From Phycisphaerae bacterium (GTDB taxonomy: Bacteria; Planctomycetota; Phycisphaerae; Phycisphaerales; SM1A02), in the NCBI GenBank assembly GCA_002591705.1, contig PAAB01000006.1, positions 37,545 through 43,798 on the forward strand: DNA of 6,254 bases. The letters are read 5' to 3'. Both the position numbers and the translations under genes were made by a program. Positions 1 to 5,622 of the stretch are shown here, piece after piece; the stretch's first letter is position 1, and each line of letters begins with the position of its first letter. The notes under the pieces were generated by a model. It ran no database searches. It had not been told where the DNA came from and saw nothing but the letters and a program-made list of their open reading frames with translations.

Positions 1-1
1 C

Positions 2-1540
2 TCTATTTCTTACTGGCACAAAATGTTTAAAGAGGGGAAACGAATAAATAAGCACCATAATTATGATTTCTCCTTTTTAAATAAGAAGATTTCTTACGAA
101 CAGAAGATAGACTATTTTTCGGATATTGAAAGGTTCAGAGTTGTAAATAAAAGATTACCTCACATTAAAAATGTAAAAAATATAGATCATCACACTTGTC
201 ATGCTTATTATGCAGCTTACGGAGGAGAACTTAATAAGAAAGAATTACAGAATTCTGTTATTCTTACTGCAGATGCGTGGGGGGACTCTAAAAATTGGAG
301 TGTCTCCATAGTTAAAGAAAATGGAAAATTAAAAAGATTAGCAGCAGGTAATAAATTTATATTAGCTAGAATTTATAAATTTTGTACTTTAATTTTAGGT
401 ATGAAACCTAATGAACATGAGTACAAAGTAATGGGGCTTTCTGGATTTAGTAACTCTACTAAACATATAAGACCTATAGAAAATATTTTTTTTAATATTT
501 TAGATTTTAAAAATGGTAAATTTTTTAGTAATAAACCTTTAAAGGATAGCTACTTTGATCTTAAAGATAGGTTAGAAGGGTTTAGATTTGATAATATTTC
601 TTCTGCTCTTCAAAATTGGACCTCTGCAGTTCTACTAAAATGGAGCGAGTATTGGATACAAAAGACACAAAAGAAAGGCGTAGCCTTTTCAGGTGGATTA
701 TCTATGAATATTAAAGCTAACGGAGTTTTATTAGAAAGCGACAAAATTAAGTGGTTAAGTGTTCCCCCTTCAGGAGGTGACGAATCTCTGTGTATAGGTG
801 CCTGCTACTATGAAGAATTAAACAGTAAGAAAAAAAATAAAAGAATTTACCCCATGATTAGTCCTTACCTTGGAGAAAGACCAGTATTCTATCCGGATAA
901 ATGGTTTTTAAGGCTTAAAGACACTAATTTAAAAAAAAGCGACTTTAAATTTTTTAAAAATTTTTCTAATTCGAAAGTAGCAAAATTACTTCATAATGAC
1001 GAAATCATAGCGAGATGTGTAGGCCGTTCAGAGTTTGGTGCAAGAGCTCTAGGAAATAGGTCTATTTTAGCAAATCCAAGGAACTATAAAAATATAGAAC
1101 TCATAAATAAACTTATTAAAAATAGAGATTTTTGGATGCCTTTTACTCCTTCAATACTAAGCGAACATTCAAAAAAACTAATTTTGAATAAAAAAAATAT
1201 ATCTTCTCCTTACATGACTATAGGCTTTCAAAGCACTAAATTGGCTCGGGGTAATATAAGTGCAAGTTTGCATATGGGAGATTATTCTGCTAGACCTCAA
1301 CTTGTAAAGAAGACTTTAAATCCTGAGTATTGGGATTTGATAAATGAGTTTTTTAAAATTACGAAAGTGCCTTGTCTTTTAAATACATCTTTTAACCTAC
1401 ATGGAGAACCCATGAATTATAGTGTTGAAGATTGTTTTAGAACTTTGGCATTATCATCACTAGATTTTTTGCTACTTCCTGATAAATTACTAGTTGTAAA
1501 AAAGAAAGCAATTAAGAAATTAGAAAATATTAGCCTATAA
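2..1540 (+). CDS. carbamoyltransferase, NodU/CmcH family (5'-partial)
   Basis: The product belongs to the O-carbamoyltransferase family (NodU, CmcH, TobZ), which moves a carbamoyl group from carbamoyl phosphate to a sugar or antibiotic hydroxyl using ATP in the cytoplasm. Numbering from the ATG at 23, the Kae1-like N-terminal domain shows HHTCH (56-60, metal-binding histidines), LTADAWGD (81-88), EHEYKVMGL (131-139), FSGGLSMNIKANG (222-234) and PPSGGDESLCIGA (248-260). The C-terminal domain shows GRSEFGARALGNRSILANPR (334-353), MPFTPSIL (372-379), ARPQ (423-426) and LNTSFNLHGEP (453-463). The frame stays open from ATG 23 back to base 2 (SISYWHK), and the family's N-terminal HDSSA-type segment is absent. 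ATG 23 is therefore probably internal, and the real start lies upstream of the window. Full-length members are usually about 570-600 residues; 505 plus 7 are seen here. It ends 15 bp from the convergent gene at 1556. The surface-glycan neighbours suggest carbamoylation of a polysaccharide sugar; the acceptor is not readable from sequence. Family is near certain, acceptor unknown. Confidence 0.95.
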   Translation, partial: SISYWHKMFKEGKRINKHHNYDFSFLNKKISYEQKIDYFSDIERFRVVNKRLPHIKNVKNIDHHTCHAYYAAYGGELNKKELQNSVILTADAWGDSKNWSVSIVKENGKLKRLAAGNKFILARIYKFCTLILGMKPNEHEYKVMGLSGFSNSTKHIRPIENIFFNILDFKNGKFFSNKPLKDSYFDLKDRLEGFRFDNISSALQNWTSAVLLKWSEYWIQKTQKKGVAFSGGLSMNIKANGVLLESDKIKWLSVPPSGGDESLCIGACYYEELNSKKKNKRIYPMISPYLGERPVFYPDKWFLRLKDTNLKKSDFKFFKNFSNSKVAKLLHNDEIIARCVGRSEFGARALGNRSILANPRNYKNIELINKLIKNRDFWMPFTPSILSEHSKKLILNKKNISSPYMTIGFQSTKLARGNISASLHMGDYSARPQLVKKTLNPEYWDLINEFFKITKVPCLLNTSFNLHGEPMNYSVEDCFRTLALSSLDFLLLPDKLLVVKKKAIKKLENISL

Positions 1541-1555
1541 ATAGCTACGACTAAA

Positions 1556-3040
1556 TTACTTTGTTTTCTTTATTTTTTTAAGGAGCCCTATTGATAAAAT
1601 AGAAGCTACTTCTTTCATATGATCTGGTATTTCTTCTATTTTTTTTGATAGAGGAATTAAATAATTGAAGAATTTTACTTTAATTAGTTTATTTAAATAG
1701 GCAATATAAAAATTAGCACCTTGTTTTTTAGAATTTTTATTAGGATAATTATTTTTTTCAATTGATAAAAAAATGTTTCTCAAATCTTGAAAATTATTAA
1801 CATAATAGACGTGGTCTAAAAAATTCCATGTATTATGTCTTGAAAAGGATATTACTGGTATTCCCATTGCTATTGCTTCCCAACCTGCTGTACCAGTGAT
1901 GCATGCAACTGCCTTACATTTCTTTATGTAGTTAAGACCTAATTCTGTTGGGCTGGCTAGTACTACGTTTCCAAGATCATTTAATTGATCGTAAAAATCT
2001 TTTGGTCTTCTTCCATATGCAATTATATGCTCTTTAACTACTAATAAATAATCAGATGGTAAATCCCTAGAAATTAAATTAATTGCTGAGAGTTGAAAAA
2101 AGAAGTCGTCAGCTACATTATGTAATGATGTTTCTGGCTCAGTAAGGAGTGGAAAATATATAAATTTTTTATTTTTAAGCTTTTCTAAATCAACACTTAC
2201 TTTTTTAAGATATGCTTTGTAACTAGACCTAATTCTCCATATACTTAAAGTCTCGTCTAAAAAATATGTATTTTTTGACTTTTCATAACCTTTCAATTTT
2301 CCATATAATATTTGAAGTGCTTTATACATTACCATCTTTAAATTTTTAAATAATTTCAATTTATCTAGATCCATTAGTCTTACATTAAGATAGGATTGAT
2401 AAGGAGCATCAATCTCTATTTTCTTTAGACTACTTTTATAATTTATTTTAAGATCCTTCTTTGTAACTATCGGGTCTAATTTATCGTGTTCAATCCAAGA
2501 AAAGGTATTTTTAAACTTTCCCTCATATAATCTGTAAGCTTTGATTTTATTTTTAATAGCTAGTTGATGCGGTGCTTCTTCGAGATTAATAGCAATTTCT
2601 ACATTTTCTTTATCGAATAGATTTTCCCAAAATAGGATATTATTTATTGCCATATTCAATTGCTCTTTATAGGTTGTTTCTTGGTGCGTTCTATTTTTTG
2701 GATGCCTTACACCTCCAGAACCAAAAAAACCTCTACCTATTACTCTATTATTAAAAAAAATTCTAGCAATTGACATTTTATATTTTTTCTCAATTTCTAG
2801 AGCTTTTTTTTCGGGATTTTTGAATTTTTTGTGATCTCTAATATAGGTTTTGTCTATTCTATATTTGTTATAAAGTACTTCGTCAAAGTAATTAAAAAAA
2901 TACTTTTTATAAAATTTAGCATCTTCTTTTGTTTTTGCTATAAAAATAACTTTCAATTTAAGCTTATTTTTTATTTGCTTGGCTATTAAAGGTTCAATAT
3001 TTCGAATTAATTGGTTAGAACCCATTACTATTGATTTCAA
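1556..3040 (-). CDS. capsule/surface polysaccharide biosynthesis protein, GT-B-like (PF05159-type C-terminus)
   Basis: This 494-residue protein looks like a cytoplasmic surface-polysaccharide biosynthesis protein. The C-terminal half resembles the capsule polysaccharide biosynthesis (KpsS/KpsC-like, PF05159) and related GT-B folds: FIYFPLLTEPETSLH (293-307), VVKEH (334-338), GRRPKDFY (343-350), an ASPTE segment (362-366), and then ITGTAGWEAIAMGIPVISF (381-399), the typical nucleotide-sugar-binding loop with Glu388. The N-terminal half (1-290) begins with a Rossmann-like strand (SIVMGSN) and is otherwise unrecognised and Lys-rich; it contains an RGFFGSGGVRHP stretch (103-114). There is no signal peptide or clear membrane helix. 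The start is TTG at 3040, supported by AGAAGG 8 nt upstream; the next in-frame ATG (codon 6, at 3025) lies too far from that site. It is convergent with the carbamoyltransferase and has its own likely promoter at 3132-3159. Kdo transfer, another glycosyl transfer or glycan-phosphate transfer are all possible; the donor and product cannot be named. Confidence 0.85.
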   Translation of the reverse strand: MKSIVMGSNQLIRNIEPLIAKQIKNKLKLKVIFIAKTKEDAKFYKKYFFNYFDEVLYNKYRIDKTYIRDHKKFKNPEKKALEIEKKYKMSIARIFFNNRVIGRGFFGSGGVRHPKNRTHQETTYKEQLNMAINNILFWENLFDKENVEIAINLEEAPHQLAIKNKIKAYRLYEGKFKNTFSWIEHDKLDPIVTKKDLKINYKSSLKKIEIDAPYQSYLNVRLMDLDKLKLFKNLKMVMYKALQILYGKLKGYEKSKNTYFLDETLSIWRIRSSYKAYLKKVSVDLEKLKNKKFIYFPLLTEPETSLHNVADDFFFQLSAINLISRDLPSDYLLVVKEHIIAYGRRPKDFYDQLNDLGNVVLASPTELGLNYIKKCKAVACITGTAGWEAIAMGIPVISFSRHNTWNFLDHVYYVNNFQDLRNIFLSIEKNNYPNKNSKKQGANFYIAYLNKLIKVKFFNYLIPLSKKIEEIPDHMKEVASILSIGLLKKIKKTK

Positions 3041-3048
3041 TTTTTTTT

Positions 3049-3054
3049 CCTTCT
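3049..3054 (-). promoter_or_regulatory. ribosome-binding site deciding a TTG start
   Basis: Read on the minus strand this is AGAAGG, followed by eight A and then TTG at 3040. The spacing is ideal for TTG, whereas the first ATG (3025) would be 23 nt away. This supports TTG as the start of the capsule-biosynthesis-type gene. Confidence 0.7.
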
Positions 3055-3131
3055 TAATAATTAAATACTAATATAAATTTTACTATGTGTATCTTTTATT
3101 CTAAAAGAGAGTTTTAATCTAAAATGTTTTT

Positions 3132-3159
3132 ATAATATATTTGTAAAAGTCCGTGTCAA
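3132..3159 (-). promoter_or_regulatory. sigma70-type promoter for the 1556-3040 gene
   Basis: On the minus strand a perfect TTGACA (-35, at 3159-3154) is followed by a 16-nt spacer and TATTAT (-10, at 3137-3132; five of six bases match TATAAT). Transcription would begin near 3125, giving a leader of about 85 nt before the TTG start. A perfect -35 box is less likely by chance in such A+T-rich DNA than a -10 box alone. No convincing riboswitch or attenuator fold was seen in the leader. Confidence 0.55.
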
Positions 3160-3220
3160 ATAAAAATTTGTAATAGAATTTAAAGAAACGAAAAAAATTT
3201 AATTATCAAACTAGTATTAG

Positions 3221-3249
3221 TTGAATATTTAGAATTTACAATATATCAT
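3221..3249 (+). promoter_or_regulatory. candidate promoter for tRNA-Tyr
   Basis: TTGAAT (3221-3226), a 17-nt spacer and TATCAT (3244-3249) precede the tRNA. The predicted start near 3256 leaves a 5' leader of about 16 nt for RNase P to remove. The spacing is canonical, but the surrounding sequence is so A+T-rich that chance matches are common. Confidence 0.45.
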
Positions 3250-3271
3250 CATATTTTATAAATTTTATTTT

Positions 3272-3357
3272 GGAGGGGTGGCCGAGTGGTTAAAGGCAGC
3301 AGACTGTAAATCTGCCCTCATTTGAGTACGTAGGTTCGAATCCTACCCCCTCCACCA
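3272..3357 (+). tRNA. tRNA-Tyr (anticodon GUA), CCA encoded
   Basis: This is a complete class II cloverleaf. The acceptor stem GGAGGGG (3272-3278) pairs perfectly with CCCCTCC (3347-3353), followed by discriminator A73 and encoded CCA (3355-3357). The D stem is GCC/GGC (3281-3283 with 3295-3297) with the conserved GG in the loop. The anticodon stem GCAGA/TCTGC (3299-3303 with 3311-3315) encloses CTGTAAA, with anticodon GTA at 3306-3308. A short variable-arm stem (CTC/GAG) follows, then T stem GTAGG/CCTAC (3330-3334 with 3342-3346) around TTCGAAT. G1-C72 with A73 fits bacterial tyrosine identity. It reads UAU and UAC codons. It stands alone between surface-glycan genes, with no second tRNA nearby and no repeat of its 3' end elsewhere in the window to mark an att site. 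Confidence 0.98.
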
Positions 3358-3391
3358 TAAATCCTTCAAGGGGTTATACATCAGCTAAATT

Positions 3392-3414
3392 AAAAAATAG
3401 AAGTCAGCTTCTAT
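3392..3414 (-). terminator. rho-independent terminator, minus strand
   Basis: ATAGAAG (3397-3403) and CTTCTAT (3408-3414) form a perfect 7-bp stem around a 4-nt loop. Reading the minus strand, the stem is followed directly by a six-T run (the A run at 3392-3397). It would end minus-strand transcripts coming from 3742-5319, about 330 nt past that gene's stop, or a small RNA lying between. The T run lies on the wrong side to serve the tRNA. Confidence 0.5.
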
Positions 3415-3598
3415 CTAGAGATAATTTATAGTTTTAGTTTAATCAATTATTATTAAGTTATATATAGTTTCATGACATATTTTATTGCGTAGTAGTTTGT
3501 TTAGGTCTTTTAAATTAAATATATATAATTAAAAAGGAATACCTTATCTAAATTATCAATATTAATAATATAAATTATTGCCTATTTGTTTTGAATTA

Positions 3599-3618
3599 TA
3601 CGGACACTTTTATCCGTA
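3599..3618. other. short inverted repeat
   Basis: TACGGA (3599-3604) and TCCGTA (3613-3618) form a 6-bp stem with an 8-nt loop. On the plus strand an A/T-rich tail follows with only broken T runs, so it is at best a weak terminator or part of a longer RNA fold. Confidence 0.25.
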
Positions 3619-3654
3619 ATTTTAATTTCTTATTTTTCTTTTACTGTAGTATGG

Positions 3655-3698
3655 TTAATACAGAGATTTACTTAATATCTCTGTATTAATTATTTTTT
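3655..3698 (+). terminator. rho-independent terminator-like hairpin, plus strand
   Basis: TTAATACAGAGAT (3655-3667) and ATCTCTGTATTAA (3677-3689) are perfect 13-bp inverted arms around a 9-nt loop. A T-rich tract including TTTTTT (3693-3698) follows on the plus strand only. The stem has just three G-C pairs, normal for so A+T-rich a genome. It would end a transcript coming from tRNA-Tyr almost 300 nt upstream. On the minus strand the same hairpin sits about 50 nt past the stop of the 3742-5319 gene but lacks a T tract in that direction; it could still stabilise a 3' end. Confidence 0.55.
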
Positions 3699-3741
3699 AT
3701 CAGCTGTCTTAGTTTTAGGATTAATAAATATAATAAGAGTA

Positions 3742-5319
3742 TTAAAAATAATTATTAGAAAAGTTTATTAACTTTTCATCGGTTACTTTATTTTTTGCTT
3801 TTACTAAAGAATTTTTTAGCATTTTGCCACTTATTTTATTATAGTTATTATCATCATATTGTCCCAAAAACTCTAATCTTTTTGTTAATTTTCTCTTAAT
3901 ATTTAGATTCCAAACTGTACCTTTCATGTCAATTACAAGTATTGGAAGTGAGGTTGTCAAAGCAAATCCAAATGTTGTAGTTGTAGTATATGTAAAAATT
4001 AGAGCATCCGCAGATTTCCAAACATTTTCAAATTTTTTACTAATACACTCATTTGCTTCGTTGCGAATAAGGTCGCCTATTTCAGTAGCTCGATCTGGAT
4101 GAGTTTTATAAATAGTATAATAGCCAACCTCTTTTAGTTTTCGTAATATTTGAATTTCTAGCCTCAGTTTGTAATAAAAAAAACAGAAAGCATCATCAAT
4201 GTATCGATTAGCGTTCATTGGAAAGCCTATAAGCATTATTTTTTTAAGACCTCTGTTTAAATTTCTTGGCATATCTTGATTATTCCTTTTTAGTCCCATA
4301 CCATTATTTATTGAAAAGAAATTTGTGTTTTCTTTATATGCTAATGTTTGTCCAAAAAATCTTTTTTTAACATCATTACAAATTTTTGTAGTTTCTAATA
4401 GAAAATTACCTACTTGTGAATAAAATAAATTTTCAGCCCATTTTTGTTCAACTAGCCCCACATTATTTCCATGAGAAAAGTTTATTACTTTGGTTCCTTT
4501 TTCTAAAAGTGCGCTAGATATAAGTTTATGATAAGGATGTGCTGACTCCGTTATTAGTATTTCTTTTGGCGCTTTAATTTTTAATAGTTCATTGTAAATC
4601 TGAACGGCCTGATTTTTTCTTTTTTGGGCTATCTCTGCAATTTGGCTTATATTTAAACCTTTAATAAAAAGATAAAAAGATTTATTTTTATATACTTTTT
4701 TAAGTATTTTTGTAATGATTTTTTTTTGAATTTTATCTTTGCTAGCCTTATTTACATTTTTATTTTTAATAATGTCATACCAATCTATATGTTTATAAAA
4801 CTTTTTAGAAAATTTAATATAGTCTTTTTTATTTACATCATTGCTCCCCAAAGACAGGTTTTCTTTTATTTTAAATAAACTTACAGCTAACTGTATAAGC
4901 CCTATGTGTTTATTAAAGTAAAATAATTTAATAAATTTTTTGACTTTTCTATTCCATGTATTACCTATAGGAGTGTAAAATCGCTCATACAAGCTCTCGA
5001 TTTTTTTCCAATCTGGGTATAGAAACTCTTTAGAACTAACGCTATATTCAAGAGTATATTTATTTTTTTTTGCTAGATTTTTTAAATAATTAAAATGCAT
5101 TATTTTAATTAGCAGATTTAAAAATCTTATCTCTAATACAGCTATTTTATAGTTTTTACCTGTTAAATTTTTTATTTCATTTATATACTCTCGTGATACG
5201 AAGTTTACTAATTTAAAAAACAATGTTTCGCTAACTGGCCATCTCATGCCGGAAATTAAAAGCTCTAAATTTTTTTTCTTTAGAGCTAATACATCACAAA
5301 TAAGCGTTTTTTTATGCAT
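3742..5319 (-). CDS. putative surface-polysaccharide GT-B-like protein
   Basis: This 525-residue protein has no confident family name, but its C-terminal half reads like a GT-B-fold glycan enzyme. ILITESAHPYHKLISSAL (254-271) and INFSHGNNVG (279-288) resemble the strand-HG loop of surface-glycan transferases. IMLIGFP (361-367) starts a second Rossmann-like domain, followed by YTIYKTHPD (401-409), the KxHP-type motif seen in capsule and glycerophosphotransferase-like families. SADALIF (436-442) then leads into a five-threonine run (445-449) and LPILVID (458-464), the usual donor-binding position. The first 250 residues are Lys/Phe/Ile-rich, mostly helical-looking and unrecognised; no signal peptide is evident. 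ATG 5319 is the first possible start, since an in-frame TAA ends 3 nt upstream of it; the RBS is weak (GGA within TTGGATAAATT). It is divergent from the deacetylase-like gene. Sugar transfer or processing of a lipid- or polymer-linked glycan is inferred; the substrate is unknown. Confidence 0.75.
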   Translation of the reverse strand: MHKKTLICDVLALKKKNLELLISGMRWPVSETLFFKLVNFVSREYINEIKNLTGKNYKIAVLEIRFLNLLIKIMHFNYLKNLAKKNKYTLEYSVSSKEFLYPDWKKIESLYERFYTPIGNTWNRKVKKFIKLFYFNKHIGLIQLAVSLFKIKENLSLGSNDVNKKDYIKFSKKFYKHIDWYDIIKNKNVNKASKDKIQKKIITKILKKVYKNKSFYLFIKGLNISQIAEIAQKRKNQAVQIYNELLKIKAPKEILITESAHPYHKLISSALLEKGTKVINFSHGNNVGLVEQKWAENLFYSQVGNFLLETTKICNDVKKRFFGQTLAYKENTNFFSINNGMGLKRNNQDMPRNLNRGLKKIMLIGFPMNANRYIDDAFCFFYYKLRLEIQILRKLKEVGYYTIYKTHPDRATEIGDLIRNEANECISKKFENVWKSADALIFTYTTTTTFGFALTTSLPILVIDMKGTVWNLNIKRKLTKRLEFLGQYDDNNYNKISGKMLKNSLVKAKNKVTDEKLINFSNNYF

Positions 5320-5347
5320 AATTTATCCAAAACTCTATTTTAAGTAA

Positions 5348-5353
5348 ATTATA
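5348..5353 (-). promoter_or_regulatory. candidate -10 box for the 3742-5319 gene
   Basis: A perfect TATAAT lies on the minus strand 29 nt upstream of ATG 5319, giving a leader of about 20 nt. No TTGACA-like box is found at 16-18 nt spacing; the palindrome at 5361-5382 occupies the expected -35 region. Confidence 0.3.
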
Positions 5354-5360
5354 ATATATT

Positions 5361-5382
5361 TTTTATATCCCATGATATAAAA
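5361..5382. promoter_or_regulatory. palindrome, possible operator or hairpin
   Basis: TTTTATATC (5361-5369) and GATATAAAA (5374-5382) are perfect 9-bp inverted arms separated by CCAT. It lies just upstream of the candidate -10 box of the left-pointing gene. It could be a regulator-binding site overlapping the -35 region or an RNA hairpin. There is no T tract next to it, so a terminator is unlikely. Confidence 0.3.
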
Positions 5383-5404
5383 TTATGTTGTAATTTTATC
5401 TTTG

Positions 5405-5460
5405 AAATAGTTTGATACTATTTAGAATAATATTATATAGCTTTTAATCAAAAATAGTAT
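5405..5460. repeat. AAATAGT motif, three copies in alternating orientation
   Basis: AAATAGT occurs at 5405-5411, inverted as ACTATTT at 5417-5423, and again direct at 5452-5458. The first two can pair as a 7-bp stem with a 5-nt loop. The second and third extend to 9-bp inverted arms (5415-5423 with 5452-5460). The two pairings are mutually exclusive in RNA. It may be binding-site architecture or chance in low-complexity DNA. Confidence 0.35.
5412..5439 (+). promoter_or_regulatory. candidate promoter for the deacetylase-like gene
   Basis: TTGATA (5412-5417), a 16-nt spacer and TATATA (5434-5439) point toward the gene at 5623, leaving a leader of roughly 175 nt. The -35 box lies within the AAATAGT repeat cluster, which would suit repression or activation there. 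Other A+T-rich boxes closer to the gene are equally possible. Confidence 0.25.
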
Positions 5461-5622
5461 TGAAATTTAAATAATATTTTTCATAAGTAGTTTTTTACTA
5501 TTATAACAATAAATAAAGCTTATGTTTAAATATGCTTATAATTTAATTATTTAAATATTTATATTAAGATTAAAATGTCCTAATATTAGATGGTTTTTTT
5601 AATAGCTTATTAAATAAAGATT

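Larger units (their letters stand above)
3358..3741. other. non-coding spacer downstream of tRNA-Tyr
   Basis: No credible gene lies in these 384 bases: all frames are broken by frequent stops, and the ATGs (for example in TTTCATGACATA and at 3651) lead to peptides of about 12 residues or fewer. The block holds a minus-strand terminator-like hairpin (3392-3414), a short stem (3599-3618) and a plus-strand terminator-like hairpin (3655-3698). Because these two terminators point past each other, tRNA-derived and minus-strand transcripts could overlap here, or an unrecognised small RNA could be encoded. Confidence 0.6.
5320..5622. other. divergent intergenic region, A+T-rich
   Basis: These 303 bases separate two divergent genes, and no open frame worth calling is present. 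They hold a hairpin-forming palindrome near the left gene's start, a repeated AAATAGT motif, and several possible promoter boxes. Extreme A+T content makes any single box match weak evidence. Both flanking genes need a promoter from this region. Confidence 0.6.

Noticed and set aside
23..25. ATG at 23 as the true start of the carbamoyltransferase
   Set aside because: The frame is open upstream to the window edge, the translated upstream residues read on smoothly, and the family's N-terminal segment with the HDSSA-type motif would be missing. The gene is taken as 5'-partial.
1531..1547. Possible hairpin TAGC/GCTA at the convergent gene ends
   Set aside because: The stem is only 4 bp and has no adjacent T tract in either direction, too weak for a terminator.
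3359..3375. AATCC/GGGTT hairpin right after tRNA-Tyr as its terminator
   Set aside because: The stem is 5 bp with a G-T pair and is not followed by a T tract. The hairpin at 3655-3698 is a better plus-strand candidate, though far away.
5579..5600. CTAATATTAG palindrome followed by TTTTTTT as a terminator
   Set aside because: The palindrome cannot form a stem longer than about 3 bp with a real loop, and no gene on the plus strand ends upstream of it.
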